From the NCBI GenBank assembly GCA_018673255.1, contig JABHDC010000245.1:1-64000 (forward strand): 64,000 bases of DNA. The letters are read 5' to 3'. Below are positions 52,776 to 62,805 of the stretch, piece by piece. Numbering within the stretch: the stretch's first letter is position 1; every line of letters begins with the position of its first letter. The notes under the pieces are model-generated. The model had not been told where the DNA came from, made no database searches, and saw only the letters and a list, made by a program, of their open reading frames with translations. A program made the translations under genes and the position numbers. Origin of the DNA: Gemmatimonadota bacterium (GTDB lineage: Bacteria; Latescibacterota; UBA2968; UBA8231).

Positions 52776-54167
52776 GTGAATGCAACGCTGATCAATGTCG
52801 CCTATCTGGTGGCGTCCGTCCTCTTCATCTTCGGCCTGAAAGGGCTGACGCATCCGCGTACCGCGGTCCGGGGCAATACCCACGGAGCGCTGGCGATGCT
52901 GATCGCCATCGTGGCCACGCTCCTCGACCAGCGGATCATCAGTTTCGAGATCATCCTGGCCGGGGTCGTGGTGGGCTCCCTCATCGGTGCCCTGCTGGCG
53001 ACGAAGATCGAGATGACGGACATGCCGCAGCTGGTGGCCATCTTCAATGGCTTTGGCGGTGGCGCTTCGGTCCTGGTGGCAGGTGCGGCGTTGATGGAGA
53101 GCCAGCTGAGTGCTGGCACCCCGAGCCACACCTTCACCGTTTCCACAGGTGTTTCGGGTCTGATCGGCGCTGTCACCTTCTGTGGCAGTCTCATCGCCTT
53201 CGCCAAATTGCAGGAACTGTTATCCGGATCACCCGTATTGTTCCCGGGGCAGCAGGCGATCAATCTGCTGTTGTCGCTGGCCTGCCTGGGTGCGATCGGC
53301 TGGATCGTGGTGGATCCGGGATCGATGCAGCCCTACTGGGTGCTGGCCGCCGCTGCGGCCTTGCTGGGAATCCTCGCTGTGATCCCGATCGGCGGGGCCG
53401 ATATGCCTGTCGTGATCGCCTTCCTCAACTCCTGTTCGGGGCTGGCGGCGGCGGCGACGGGATTCGTCCTCGAGAATACCATCCTCATCATCGCCGGATC
53501 TCTGGTTGGCGCCTCGGGTCTGATCCTGACGCAGATCATGTGCAAGGCGATGAATCGATCGCTGCTCAATGTCTTCATTGGCGGCGTGGGCAGTACGACG
53601 GCAGCTGTCGGGGCCGGCGATGAGATCTATGAAGGCAAGGTGAAGTCGACGTCGGCTGACGAAGTGGCCATGCTCTTCGATACGGCACGTCGCGTCGTGG
53701 TCGTGCCGGGATACGGCATGGCCGTGGCCCAGGCGCAACACGCTGTGCGTGACATGGCCAATCTGCTGGAGGCCCGCGGTATCGAGGTGGCGTATGCGAT
53801 TCATCCGGTGGCAGGCCGCATGCCTGGTCACATGAATGTGTTGCTGGCCGAGGCCGAGGTGCCCTACGAGCAGTTGCTGGAGATGGACCACGTGAACCCG
53901 ACCTTTGAGCAGACCGATGTGGCACTCGTGATCGGTGCCAACGACGTGGTGAATCCGCTGGCTCGTGTAGATGACGGCGGCCCGATCGCGGGCATGCCGA
54001 TCCTCGATGTCGACAAGGCACGAACCGTCGTCATCATCAAGCGATCTCTGAGTCCGGGTTTTGCGGGCATCGCCAATCCACTGTTCGCCGCGGACAATGC
54101 CTTGATGTACTTCGGCAGTGCCAAGGAAGCGATTCTCGATCTGGTGACGGCGATCAAGGACAACTGA
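52776..54167 (+). CDS. pntB: NAD(P) transhydrogenase subunit beta
   Basis: This approximately 463-aa protein has eight or nine membrane spans (dIIB, about 1-270) with the conserved PRTAVRGN after the first span, and the soluble NADP-binding dIII (about 285-463; VVVVPGYGMAVAQAQHAV, IHPVAGRMPGHMNVLLAEA, VIGANDVVNPLA). GTG 52776 gives the usual family start (VNATLINVAYLVASVLF) with GGGGAGG eight bases upstream. GTG 52755 or ATG 52770 in the same frame are less well placed, with the SD too close or absent. The stop precedes the NCS2 leader region. Confidence 0.95.
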   Translation: MNATLINVAYLVASVLFIFGLKGLTHPRTAVRGNTHGALAMLIAIVATLLDQRIISFEIILAGVVVGSLIGALLATKIEMTDMPQLVAIFNGFGGGASVLVAGAALMESQLSAGTPSHTFTVSTGVSGLIGAVTFCGSLIAFAKLQELLSGSPVLFPGQQAINLLLSLACLGAIGWIVVDPGSMQPYWVLAAAAALLGILAVIPIGGADMPVVIAFLNSCSGLAAAATGFVLENTILIIAGSLVGASGLILTQIMCKAMNRSLLNVFIGGVGSTTAAVGAGDEIYEGKVKSTSADEVAMLFDTARRVVVVPGYGMAVAQAQHAVRDMANLLEARGIEVAYAIHPVAGRMPGHMNVLLAEAEVPYEQLLEMDHVNPTFEQTDVALVIGANDVVNPLARVDDGGPIAGMPILDVDKARTVVIIKRSLSPGFAGIANPLFAADNALMYFGSAKEAILDLVTAIKDN

Positions 54168-54182
54168 TCGCCCGATCGGCAC

Positions 54183-54243
54183 GTGCCTGACCGAGACCCA
54201 GGAGGGGTGCCTATCCGTTTCGTCGCCCTGGATCGGTCCTCGT
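54183..54243 (+). repeat. Upstream copy of a ~61-bp direct repeat (duplicated translation-initiation region)
   Basis: This block repeats at 54272-54333 with only four differences: three substitutions and one inserted G. It contains AGGAGG and a GTG-started open frame whose sequence matches the first codons of the NCS2 permease. Confidence 0.9.
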
Positions 54244-54245
54244 AA
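54207..54245 (+). CDS. Candidate 12-codon upstream ORF mimicking the permease N-terminus
   Basis: GTG 54207 opens a frame reading MPIRFVALDRSS and stops at TAA 54243-54245. The permease itself starts MPIRFVALDLSS with the same SD and spacing. It arose from the direct repeat. Translation is plausible because the SD is strong, but it lies only one base from the GTG in both copies, so initiation efficiency is uncertain. It may be a decayed duplicate or a true leader peptide. Confidence 0.4.
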   Translation: MPIRFVALDRSS

Positions 54246-54246
54246 G

Positions 54247-54262
54247 GACAGCTGCAGCTGTC
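54247..54262. promoter_or_regulatory. 16-bp perfect palindrome between the two repeat copies
   Basis: GACAGCTGCAGCTGTC reads identically on both strands. It sits right after the mini-ORF stop and 9 bp before the second repeat copy, so it could be an operator or a short RNA hairpin in the permease leader. Confidence 0.5.
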
Positions 54263-54271
54263 GACCGGATT

Positions 54272-54333
54272 GTGCCTGACCAAGAGCCCAGGAGGGGTGC
54301 CTATCCGCTTCGTCGCCCTGGATCTGTCCTCGT
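54272..54333 (+). repeat. Downstream copy of the ~61-bp direct repeat (native permease start)
   Basis: Second copy of the 54183-54243 block, covering the permease SD and its first 12 codons. One extra base between GAG and CCC shifts the frame of the 5' part relative to the first copy. Confidence 0.9.
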
Positions 54334-55637
54334 CGACACCGCGTCAGGAGATCCGCGCTGGTGTGACGACTTTCCTGACGATGGCCTACATCATCGTCGT
54401 GAACCCCGCCACGTTGTCTCAGGCGGGCATGCCCGCCGACGGCGTGATGGTCGCCACCTGTCTGGCGGCGGCTCTCGGCAGTGCGTTGATGGGGATCTTC
54501 ACCAACTATCCCTTCGCGCTGGCCCCGGGCATGGGGCTGAATGCCTTTTTCGTCTTCAGTGTCGTTCTCGGCATGGGTGTTCCCTGGCCCACGGCCCTGG
54601 CTGCCGTCTTCGTCTCCGGTCTGCTGTTCCTGCTGCTGACACTGACGCGAGCCCGGGAGGCGATCGTCAATGCCATTCCTCTGCCGCTGAAACATGCGAT
54701 CGGCGTCGGCATCGGTCTCTTCATTGCCTTGATCGGTCTCAAGAGTGCCGGCCTCATCGTCCACCATCCGGGCACCGGATCCCTGGGGCTGATCGAGGCA
54801 CGGTATTTCGAAGATCCTACGCTGACCCATCTCCTGCCACCAGGTACCACCATGGCCAGCATCGGCCTGGCCCTGGCTGGACTGCTGCTGACGGCGCTAC
54901 TGGTGGCGGGCCGGGTGCGGGGTGCCCTGCTACTGGGCATCGGTGCCACGACGTTGCTGGGCGTGCCCCTTGGAGTGAGCGCACTCCCCGGTGGTTTAAC
55001 CGCCTGGCCCACCGGTCTCGGGCAGACGCTGCTGGCACTGGATCTGTCAGCGATCTGGACGAATCCCGATCTCTGGACCGTCGTGCTGACCTTCGCCTTC
55101 GTCGATCTGTTCGACACGGCAGGTACCCTGGTCGGTGTGGCGGACAAGGCGGGCATGCTGGACGAAGAGGGACACCTGCCACGCGCGCGGGGGGCATTGC
55201 TGGCTGACTCGGTGGCAACCTGTGTTGGGGCGTTGCTGGGGACGAGCACGACCACGACCTATGCGGAAAGTGCGACGGGTGTCGCCGAGGGGGGGCGCAC
55301 GGGCTTCACGAGTCTCACAGTGGCCGCCCTGTTCCTGCTGGCCTTGTTCTTTGGTCCTCTGGTGCAGATGGTGCCGGCGGCGGCCACGGCACCGGCTCTT
55401 GTTCTGGTCGGGGCCTTCATGATGGAGCCGATTCGACACATCAACTTCGCCGATCCCACGGCTGGCATTCCCGCCTTCCTGACGATTGCCGTGATGCCCA
55501 TGGCCTTCTCCATCACCGAGGGCATCGCCGTGGGTATCCTCGCCTATACCACGCTGGGCCTGCTGAAGGGCAGGAGGCGTGTGAAGCCGGCCCTGCTGAT
55601 ACTCAGTGCGTTGTTTCTGTCGCGTTATCTGTGGTAG
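54297..55637 (+). CDS. NCS2-family (AzgA-like) nucleobase permease
   Basis: This approximately 446-aa transporter has about twelve to fourteen membrane spans. The N-terminal hallmark EIRAGVTTFLTMAYIIVVNPATLSQAG matches the NCS2/AzgA subfamily of purine permeases (hypoxanthine/guanine/adenine-type), and further blocks fit: GLNAFFVFSVVLGMG, GIGLFIALIGLKSAG, FVDLFDTAGTLVGVA and TTTYAESATGVAEGGRTG (the substrate/proton-site segment). GTG 54297 starts it, with AGGAGG only one base upstream; a TTG at 54270 is another possibility. The leader carries the direct repeat, mini-ORF and palindrome. Its 3' end overlaps the convergent Lrp-type gene by 35 bp. The exact nucleobase is not resolvable. Confidence 0.9.
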   Translation: MPIRFVALDLSSSTPRQEIRAGVTTFLTMAYIIVVNPATLSQAGMPADGVMVATCLAAALGSALMGIFTNYPFALAPGMGLNAFFVFSVVLGMGVPWPTALAAVFVSGLLFLLLTLTRAREAIVNAIPLPLKHAIGVGIGLFIALIGLKSAGLIVHHPGTGSLGLIEARYFEDPTLTHLLPPGTTMASIGLALAGLLLTALLVAGRVRGALLLGIGATTLLGVPLGVSALPGGLTAWPTGLGQTLLALDLSAIWTNPDLWTVVLTFAFVDLFDTAGTLVGVADKAGMLDEEGHLPRARGALLADSVATCVGALLGTSTTTTYAESATGVAEGGRTGFTSLTVAALFLLALFFGPLVQMVPAAATAPALVLVGAFMMEPIRHINFADPTAGIPAFLTIAVMPMAFSITEGIAVGILAYTTLGLLKGRRRVKPALLILSALFLSRYLW

Positions 55638-56214
55638 TCGATTCACCCTCGCCCACAAAGATCGCTTCATCCGGCCACCCCTCCCTCAGGTAGGCGCCAT
55701 CCATGTTGACGGTGGGCAGATAGTTACGCTCCCGGCGGATTGCGCTCAACACCCGCATCGTTCGCAGCTCCAGGATGGAGTCCTCCCCGTGGTTCTTCTT
55801 GAGGGAGGGGATGATCTTGCCCTGCAGGCTGTCGATGACATGGGAATCCGATTCACCCTCCAGCACCATCACCAGGGACACATGCCCATCCAGCTCCGCC
55901 ATGTAGCTGTCGCGGATGAGTTCGGCGAAGACATTGGCCACATTCGGTTCGGAGCGGATCTCCTCCTCTACCTGGGCCCTGGTGATGCCCAGGCGGAATT
56001 TGATGATGATCATGTGCTGCGTCGCGGCACTTGGATCGCGTGTGTCGAGGGCGGTGTAGTAGCGCAATCGGCCCGAGGCCTCCAACTGCTTGCGCTTGCG
56101 TCGCACCGTTCTCACCGGTACGCCAGTGTCAGCGGAGACACTGTTATCTGATCGGCGTGGATGCCGAATCAGGGCCCGTACGATGGCCCGCTCCTGGGGA
56201 TCGAGTGTGTCCAT
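55603..56214 (-). CDS. Lrp/AsnC-type transcriptional regulator
   Basis: This 203-aa protein has an N-terminal winged helix-turn-helix (1-60; DPQERAIVRALIRHPRRSDNS...VRTVRRKRKQLEASG). A RAM-like C-terminal ligand/dimer domain (about 70-180; IIIKFRLG...VFAELIRDSYMAELDG, SLVMVLEGESD) follows, then a short extra C-terminal tail. The usual Lrp length is about 150-165 aa, so this is a longer variant. It is divergent from gltBD with a dyad between them (56260-56278) and, by analogy with the known Lrp control of gltBD in enterics, may regulate that operon and itself. Its 3' end overlaps the permease gene. Confidence 0.8.
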   Translation of the reverse strand: MDTLDPQERAIVRALIRHPRRSDNSVSADTGVPVRTVRRKRKQLEASGRLRYYTALDTRDPSAATQHMIIIKFRLGITRAQVEEEIRSEPNVANVFAELIRDSYMAELDGHVSLVMVLEGESDSHVIDSLQGKIIPSLKKNHGEDSILELRTMRVLSAIRRERNYLPTVNMDGAYLREGWPDEAIFVGEGESTTTDNATETTH

Positions 56215-56259
56215 GTGCCTCTTTGGTACCTCATTGGGAGTAGATTCGTACTAATTCGG

Positions 56260-56278
56260 CCACAACATTCGATTGTGG
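56260..56278. promoter_or_regulatory. Dyad (candidate Lrp-type operator) upstream of gltBD
   Basis: CCACAA-N7-TTGTGG is a perfect 6-bp inverted repeat in the divergent gap between the Lrp-type gene and gltB. A further TTGTGG half-site recurs at 56331, just after the -35 of the gltB promoter. Confidence 0.5.
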
Positions 56279-56324
56279 AAGCCTATATAATGCAGTCATA
56301 GTGCCTGAAATGGCAAGACCGTGT

Positions 56325-56352
56325 TTGACATTGTGGCACTGCCTTTTATATT
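56325..56352 (+). promoter_or_regulatory. Near-consensus sigma-70 promoter for gltBD
   Basis: Perfect TTGACA, 16-nt spacer, TATATT (5/6). TTGTGG directly follows the -35. The gltB start lies about 280 bp downstream, implying a long leader. Confidence 0.8.
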
Positions 56353-56630
56353 GTCCTCTTCGTCTCTCACCGAACCGAGGTGCCGCACCCATAGATTCGC
56401 GCCAGCGTATCATGGCTGCCCGGTTTCATGAACCGGCCCCAGGCACCGGCGAACGGCGCTGGTAACGCGCCGCGCTGCGGATCGATGGTTGACGATTTCA
56501 TCCGCCCAGTGCCCTTCTCGAGTGAGGGTGGCGGACCGGGACGTATCGATCCAGAAATACTGGCTGCCTGTGATTCAGTTGCCGCAGCGGACCGAGGATC
56601 CCGGCTTCCCCTGGCAAGACCGGAGTGACA
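56353..56630 (+). other. Long untranslated leader of gltBD with two small hairpins
   Basis: The leader of about 280 nt contains CGGTT-TCATG-AACCG (56421-56435) and CGGCGC-TGGTAAC-GCGCCG (56454-56472), each a perfect stem. I see no recognisable riboswitch, no T-run after either hairpin and no conserved small ORF. Confidence 0.4.
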
Positions 56631-59600
56631 ATGAAGTATCCCGCAGCCTTTCCCAAGCCCCAGGGACTCTACCATCCCCGGCACGAACGCGATGCCTGCG
56701 GCATCGGCTTCGTCGCCCATATCAAGGGGCAGCGCTCCCACAGCATCGTGCGGGACGCCCTCGAGATCCTGGTCTGTCTCGACCATCGTGGTGCCCGCGG
56801 GGCCGAGGCCAACACCGGCGATGGCGCCGGCATTCTGATCCAGATACCGGATGCCTTCCTCCGGGCTGAGATGGCGGCACAGGGCGTGAATCTGCCGCCG
56901 GCTGGCGAATATGGCGTGGGTATGGTCTTTCTACCCCGCCCCCACGTGGGGCACCGCCACTTCTGCGAGAGTGCCTTCGAATCCATCGTGCGCGAACGGG
57001 GCCAGAAGGTCCTCGGGTGGCGTGATGTGCCCACCGACAACAGCACCCTTGGCAACTGGGCCAAGTCCCACGAACCCTTCATGCGCCAGGTCTTCATCGG
57101 CAAGGGGGAGGGCAGCACCGATACGATGGACTTCGAGCGCCAGCTCTACGTCATCGGCAAGCGGGCGGCTCACGACATCCGGCACAGTGAAGAGGAAGAG
57201 GGAGATGCCTTCTATCTGGCCAGCCTCTCCTGTCGCACGATCTGCTACAAAGGCATGCTGGCACCCGAACAGGTGGAGGCCTATTTCGTCGACCTGGCCG
57301 ACGAACGCTTCGACGCCTCGATCGGGCTGGTCCACTCGCGTTTCAGCACGAACACCTTTCCCAGTTGGGAACTTGCCCACCCCTTCCGCTACGTCATCCA
57401 CAATGGCGAGATCAACACGCTGCGGGGGAACGTCAACTGGATGAAGGTCCGCGAGAAACTGCTCGCATCGGATCTGTTCGGCGAGGATCTGCAGAAGCTG
57501 CTGCCCATCATCGAGGAAGATGGTTCGGACTCGGCCAAGTTCGACAACTGTCTGGAGTTCCTCCATCTGAGCGGCCGATCTCTGCCGCATGCGTTGATGA
57601 TGATGATCCCGGAGCCCTGGGAGCGTCACGAGGCGATGGATGATGCGCGCAAAGCCTTCTACGAATACCACAGTTGTCTGATGGAACCGTGGGACGGTCC
57701 TGCTTCGATCGGCTTCACGGATGGCACGATTGTGGGGGCCACGCTGGATCGCAATGGCCTGCGTCCTTCCCGCTACTATGTCACCAAAGACGACCGCGTC
57801 ATCATGGGGTCGGAAGTCGGCGTGCTCGAAGTCGATCCGGCCAACGTCCTGCACAAGGGTCGCCTGCAACCGGGTCGCATGTTCCTCGTCGATACGGCAG
57901 CGGGTCGGATCATCGCCGACGAAGAGCTCAAGGAAGAGGTCGCTTCCGAACATCCTTACCGTCAGTGGCTGGACGAGAACCTCGTCGATCTGCACAAGCA
58001 GCCCGATCCGGGTCTCCGGCCACCAGAGCGGACCCACGAAGAGATCCTGCAACGCCAGCAGGCCTTCGGCTTTTCCTTCGAGGATCTGCGTGTGCACCTG
58101 CGCCCCATGGCGACGGACGCCCTCTGGCCGATTGGCTCGATGGGCAATGACGCGCCGCTGGCGGTTCTCTCAGATCGACCGCAACTGCTCTACAACTACT
58201 TCAAGCAGTTGTTCGCTCAGGTCACGAATCCGCCGATCGACCCGATCCGCGAAGAACTGGTGACGGCGACGGAGACCACGCTGGGCCCCGAGCACAACCT
58301 GCTGGTCGCCAATCCGATGGCTTGCCAGCAGATCGGACTCGAGTCACCGATTCTCAACGATGTGCAGATGGCGCAGCTCAAGGGGCTCAATGTTCCCGGG
58401 TTTGATGTGCGTGTGCTGCCCATGCTCTTCGACATCTCGCAGGGTGAAGCAGGTCTACGCCAGGGTCTCGACGATCTGTTTGCCGCGGCCGATGCGGCGA
58501 TCGAAGAGGGGGCGAATGTCCTGATCCTGTCGGACCGCGCTGTCGACGCCGGGCGAGCACCGATCCCGGCGCTGCTGGCCTCGGCCGGACTGCACCACTA
58601 TCTGATTCGCCACGGTCGGCGAGGCAAGGCCGGTCTCGTGCTGGAGTCGGGTGAGCCGCGAGAGGTCCACCACTTCTGCCTGTTGCTGGGATATGGCATG
58701 AGTGCCATCAATCCCTACATGGTCTATGAGTCCCTCGGGGATATGATCGGCGAGCGCATGCTCACCGACATCGCCCTCGACGAGGCCGTGACGAACTACA
58801 ACAAGGCGGTGATCAAGGGTGTGGTGAAGGTGATGTCGAAGATGGGCATCTCCACCTTCAACTCCTATCGCGGCGCGCAGATCTTTGAGGCCATCGGCAT
58901 CAGTCATTCGGTGATCGATGAGTTCTTCACCTGGACCGACTCTCGCATCGAGGGGATCGATCTGGCCGTGATCGCCGAGGAATCGCGTCGCCGTCATCTG
59001 GTGGCATTCCCATCGATCCCTGCCGATGGTCGCACGCTCGAGGCGGGTGGTGACTATCAGTGGCGCAGCAATGGTGAGCATCACCTGTTCAACCCCAAGA
59101 CCGTGCATCTGCTGCAGCGCTCGGTGCGCACCGATGACTTTGAGGCCTATCGCGAATACGCCGATCTGATCAACGACCAGACACAACAGATGGCGACGTT
59201 GCGGGGTCTGCTCGAGTTCAACATCGATGAGAGCCAGAGTATTCCTCTGGATGAAGTGGAGTCCGTCGAGGCGATCACGAAACGCTTCAAGAGTGGCGCC
59301 ATGTCCTATGGTTCGATCTCGAAGGAAGCGCACGAGACGCTGGCCATCGCCATGAATCGGCTCGGTGGGCGCTCCAATACCGGCGAAGGTGGCGAAGATC
59401 CGGCGCGCTACACGCTCGAGCCGAATGGTGACTCGAAGAACAGCGCCATCAAGCAGGTCGCCTCCGGTCGCTTCGGTGTGACCAGCAATTACCTGGTCCA
59501 CGCCAAAGAGTTGCAGATCAAGATGGCCCAGGGCGCCAAGCCCGGGGAAGGTGGCGAGTTGCCCGGCAGCAAGGTCTACCCCTGGATTGCCGACGTGCGG

Positions 59601-61220
59601 CAGTCGACACCGGGTGTGGGTCTGATCTCACCGCCGCCGCACCACGACATCTACTCGATCGAGGATCTGGCTGAACTGGTCCACGATCTGAAAAATGCCA
59701 ACCGCGATGCGCGCATCAATGTCAAACTCGTGTCCGAAGTCGGTGTCGGCATCGTTGCAGCCGGCGTGGCCAAGGGCAAGGCAGATGTTGTGCTCATCTC
59801 CGGCCACGATGGGGGCACGGGCGCCTCACCGCAGACCAGCATCAAACACGCGGGCTTGCCCTGGGAGCTGGGGCTGGCCGATACGCACCAGACGCTGGTC
59901 CTCAACCATCTGCGCGACCGGATCGTGGTGGAAACCGATGGCCAGCTGAAGACCGGCAAGGACGTGGCCATCGCCGCCTTGCTGGGAGCCGAGGAATTCG
60001 GCTTTGCTACCACGGCCCTGGTGGCGATGGGTTGCATCATGATGCGTGTCTGTCACCTCGATACATGCCCGGTGGGTGTGGCGACGCAGAATCCAGAATT
60101 GCGCAAGAAGTTCATGGGCGGCCCTGAACATGTCGTCAACTTCCTGCTGTTCATCGCCGAGGATCTGCGTCAGATCATGGCCCAACTTGGCTTCCGCACG
60201 ATCGACGAGATGGTGGGTCGCGCCGACCGGCTGCGGCAGCGTGAGACGGATCACTGGAAGGCCAAGGGGGTGGATCTGTCAAAGCTCCTCCACATGCCCG
60301 AAGTGGAGGGCGAGGTCGGTCGCTATTGCACGATCGGCCAGGATCACGGTCTGAAGGATTCCCTCGATGTGCAGAAGTTGCTGCCCATGTGCGCGCCGGC
60401 GATCGAGCGCGGCGAACAGGTGCGCGGCGAATTGCCGATCGTCAACACAAATCGTGTGGTTGGCACCATCACGGGAAGCGAAATCACCAAGCGGTATGGC
60501 CCCGATGGTCTGCCCGAGAACACGGTGCGGGTGAAATTCCATGGCTCAGCGGGCCAGTCCTTCGGTGCCTTCGTGCCGCCGGGTATGACACTGGAACTGG
60601 CCGGTGATGCCAACGATTACTTTGGTAAAGGCCTGTCGGGTGGCAAGCTCCTGCTGTATCCGCCAGCGGGGTCCACCTTCACGCCCCGCGATGAGATTAT
60701 TGCGGGCAATGTCGCCTTCTACGGCGCCACGCGTGGCGAGGCGTACATCCGTGGCATGGCAGGCGAACGCTTCTGTGTGCGCAATTCCGGCGTCAAGGCC
60801 GTCGTCGAGTCCGTGGGGGACCACGGTTGTGAATACATGACCGGTGGCTGCGTCGTCGTCCTCGGACGCACGGGCCGCAATTTCGCTGCGGGCATGTCCG
60901 GCGGCGTCGCCTACGTGTATGACGAATTCGAAGACTTTGCCGGTCACTGCAATACAGAGATGGTTGACCTGCTGCCCCTGACGGATGAAGAAGACATTCA
61001 ACTGGTGCGCGGCATGATCAAGCGCCACGTTCACTACACCGCTTCGGTTCTAGGTCATGAGATCCTCCATGACTGGGACTCGGTTGCAGCGCGCTTCGTC
61101 AAGGTCTATCCACGAGACTACAGGCGCATGCAGGAGTCGCTCGAGCGGGCGCAAGCGTCTGGCCTGACAGGAGACGAAGCGGTGATGGAAGCTTTCATGG
61201 AGAACGTCGCCAATGGGTAA
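56631..61220 (+). CDS. gltB: Glutamate synthase large subunit (GOGAT alpha)
   Basis: This 1529-aa enzyme has an N-terminal class II glutamine amidotransferase domain (about 23-440), with nucleophile Cys23 in [13 protein letters not shown] after a 22-residue propeptide. The central and FMN/2-oxoglutarate domains follow (about 470-1210; [51 protein letters not shown]), and the 3Fe-4S cysteines sit in [15 protein letters not shown]. The GXGXG beta-helix domain (about 1260-1510) ends it. It makes two glutamates from glutamine and 2-oxoglutarate using NADPH electrons from the small subunit. ATG 56631 is used, with GGAG just upstream; GTG 56625 is an alternative. gltD overlaps its stop by 8 nt. Confidence 0.97.
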   Translation: MKYPAAFPKPQGLYHPRHERDACGIGFVAHIKGQRSHSIVRDALEILVCLDHRGARGAEANTGDGAGILIQIPDAFLRAEMAAQGVNLPPAGEYGVGMVFLPRPHVGHRHFCESAFESIVRERGQKVLGWRDVPTDNSTLGNWAKSHEPFMRQVFIGKGEGSTDTMDFERQLYVIGKRAAHDIRHSEEEEGDAFYLASLSCRTICYKGMLAPEQVEAYFVDLADERFDASIGLVHSRFSTNTFPSWELAHPFRYVIHNGEINTLRGNVNWMKVREKLLASDLFGEDLQKLLPIIEEDGSDSAKFDNCLEFLHLSGRSLPHALMMMIPEPWERHEAMDDARKAFYEYHSCLMEPWDGPASIGFTDGTIVGATLDRNGLRPSRYYVTKDDRVIMGSEVGVLEVDPANVLHKGRLQPGRMFLVDTAAGRIIADEELKEEVASEHPYRQWLDENLVDLHKQPDPGLRPPERTHEEILQRQQAFGFSFEDLRVHLRPMATDALWPIGSMGNDAPLAVLSDRPQLLYNYFKQLFAQVTNPPIDPIREELVTATETTLGPEHNLLVANPMACQQIGLESPILNDVQMAQLKGLNVPGFDVRVLPMLFDISQGEAGLRQGLDDLFAAADAAIEEGANVLILSDRAVDAGRAPIPALLASAGLHHYLIRHGRRGKAGLVLESGEPREVHHFCLLLGYGMSAINPYMVYESLGDMIGERMLTDIALDEAVTNYNKAVIKGVVKVMSKMGISTFNSYRGAQIFEAIGISHSVIDEFFTWTDSRIEGIDLAVIAEESRRRHLVAFPSIPADGRTLEAGGDYQWRSNGEHHLFNPKTVHLLQRSVRTDDFEAYREYADLINDQTQQMATLRGLLEFNIDESQSIPLDEVESVEAITKRFKSGAMSYGSISKEAHETLAIAMNRLGGRSNTGEGGEDPARYTLEPNGDSKNSAIKQVASGRFGVTSNYLVHAKELQIKMAQGAKPGEGGELPGSKVYPWIADVRQSTPGVGLISPPPHHDIYSIEDLAELVHDLKNANRDARINVKLVSEVGVGIVAAGVAKGKADVVLISGHDGGTGASPQTSIKHAGLPWELGLADTHQTLVLNHLRDRIVVETDGQLKTGKDVAIAALLGAEEFGFATTALVAMGCIMMRVCHLDTCPVGVATQNPELRKKFMGGPEHVVNFLLFIAEDLRQIMAQLGFRTIDEMVGRADRLRQRETDHWKAKGVDLSKLLHMPEVEGEVGRYCTIGQDHGLKDSLDVQKLLPMCAPAIERGEQVRGELPIVNTNRVVGTITGSEITKRYGPDGLPENTVRVKFHGSAGQSFGAFVPPGMTLELAGDANDYFGKGLSGGKLLLYPPAGSTFTPRDEIIAGNVAFYGATRGEAYIRGMAGERFCVRNSGVKAVVESVGDHGCEYMTGGCVVVLGRTGRNFAAGMSGGVAYVYDEFEDFAGHCNTEMVDLLPLTDEEDIQLVRGMIKRHVHYTASVLGHEILHDWDSVAARFVKVYPRDYRRMQESLERAQASGLTGDEAVMEAFMENVANG

Positions 61221-62703
61221 GCCGACCGGATTTCTGGAGCACGACCGACAGTTGCCAGCCGACCGGGACCCGACCGAACGCGTCGGCGACTACGACGAGT
61301 TCCACCTGCGCCTGGATGAGGCGGCGTTGCAGGATCAGGGTGCCCGTTGCATGGATTGCGGGATCCCCTTCTGTCACACGGGACAGACGTTGCCGACGAA
61401 TTCGCCCTTCGCCTCCGGCTGCCCGATCAATAACCTGATCCCCGAGTGGAATGACCTGGTCTATCGCGGTCTGTGGAAGCAGGCCCTGGACCGTTTGCAC
61501 AAGACCAATAATTTCCCCGAGTTCACCGGTCGTGTCTGTCCGGCGCCCTGCGAAGGGTCCTGCGTTCTGGGCATGAATGAACCGGCGGTGACGATCAAGA
61601 ATATCGAAGTGTCGATCGTGGATCGCGGCTGGGACGAGGGTTGGATCACGCCGCAACCGCCCGGCAGACGCACGGGCAAGACCGTCGCGGTTGTGGGCTC
61701 AGGGCCGGCGGGTCTGAGTGCGGCGGCGCAGCTGAACAAGGCCGGTCACCGAGTGACGGTGTACGAACGCTCCGATCGTATCGGTGGTCTGTTGATGTAT
61801 GGCATTCCAAACATGAAGCTCGATAAGTCCATGATCGAGCGGCGCGTCGATCTGATGACGGCGGAAGGCATCACTTTCGTCACCAACACCGAGATCGGCA
61901 CCGACCTTCCCGCTCAGCAACTCATCGATGAATTCGATGCCGTCGTGTTGTGTATCGGGGCGCTCAAGCCGCGAGATTTGCCGGTGCCCGGGCGGCAGCA
62001 CAAGGGTGTGTATCAGGCGTTGGACTTCCTCCACGCCAATACGAAATCGTTACTGGATTCGCAGTTGGCGGACGGCGAGTATGTTTCGGCGAAGGACAAG
62101 AATGTCATCGTCCTGGGTGGCGGTGACACGGGCACAGATTGCGTGGCGACCTCATTGCGCCACGGCTGCAAGAGTCTGTTTCAGTTCGATATCATTCCCG
62201 AGCCACCGGTCGAACGCTCACCAGGCAATCCGTGGCCGGAATGGCCCAAGGTGTACAAGCTCGACTACGGACAGGAAGAGGCGGCGGCCATCTTCGGTGA
62301 TGATCCGCGCAAGTATCTGTTGAGCACGATGCGTTTTCTCGACGATGGCGCTGGCAACCTGACGGGCCTCGTCACTCAGCAGGTCGAATGGGTGAAGGCG
62401 GATGACGGACGCCCCTTCCGCGAAGTGCCGGGAACTGAAAGAGAGTGGCCTGCTGAGTTGGTCCTGCTGTCCATGGGTTGGCTCGGCCCGCAGGACACGA
62501 TCCCCGAACAACTCGGGTTGGAGCGGGATGCCCGTTCGAATGTGAAAGCGGACGAGACCGACTACGCCACGAGCATTCCCGGGGTTTTCGCGGCCGGTGA
62601 TGTGCGTCGCGGCATGAGTCTGGTCGTGTGGGCCTTCAAGGAAGGTCGGGCCGTGGCCCGCGAGGTGGATCGTTTCCTGATGGGGGCGACGCAGCTGCCC
62701 TGA
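61213..62703 (+). CDS. gltD: Glutamate synthase small subunit (GOGAT beta)
   Basis: This 496-aa FAD/NADPH electron-entry subunit has two 4Fe-4S motifs at the N-terminus (CMDCGIPFC...[11 protein letters not shown] and [12 protein letters not shown]). The FAD-binding [18 protein letters not shown] sits near residue 162, and a second nucleotide-binding [17 protein letters not shown] near 300, before the C-terminal FAD segment [18 protein letters not shown]. It passes electrons from NADPH to GltB. The ATG overlaps gltB by 8 nt, and a hairpin follows 30 bp after the stop. NADPH could come from the nearby transhydrogenase. Confidence 0.97.
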   Translation: MGKPTGFLEHDRQLPADRDPTERVGDYDEFHLRLDEAALQDQGARCMDCGIPFCHTGQTLPTNSPFASGCPINNLIPEWNDLVYRGLWKQALDRLHKTNNFPEFTGRVCPAPCEGSCVLGMNEPAVTIKNIEVSIVDRGWDEGWITPQPPGRRTGKTVAVVGSGPAGLSAAAQLNKAGHRVTVYERSDRIGGLLMYGIPNMKLDKSMIERRVDLMTAEGITFVTNTEIGTDLPAQQLIDEFDAVVLCIGALKPRDLPVPGRQHKGVYQALDFLHANTKSLLDSQLADGEYVSAKDKNVIVLGGGDTGTDCVATSLRHGCKSLFQFDIIPEPPVERSPGNPWPEWPKVYKLDYGQEEAAAIFGDDPRKYLLSTMRFLDDGAGNLTGLVTQQVEWVKADDGRPFREVPGTEREWPAELVLLSMGWLGPQDTIPEQLGLERDARSNVKADETDYATSIPGVFAAGDVRRGMSLVVWAFKEGRAVAREVDRFLMGATQLP

Positions 62704-62732
62704 TCCATCCACCAGGACTGATCAACAGCCAA

Positions 62733-62768
62733 GGCCCTTGGATCGTGAGTATCCGAGGGCCATTGTTG
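62733..62768 (+). terminator. Hairpin terminator after gltBD
   Basis: GGCCCTTGGAT pairs with ATCCGAGGGCC (one G-T pair) over a 7-nt loop, followed by the T-rich ATTGTTGT. Confidence 0.75.
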
Positions 62769-62805
62769 TATACGAACGCGCACGATACGAAAGGGTTCAC
62801 ATCCT

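Noticed and set aside
53229..54830. 533-codon minus-strand open frame across pntB and the NCS2 permease
   Set aside because: Mirrors the GC-rich codon pattern of two confident transporters; no recognisable domain.
56931..58097. 388-codon minus-strand open frame inside gltB
   Set aside because: Shadow of a well-conserved gene; no signal, motif or SD.
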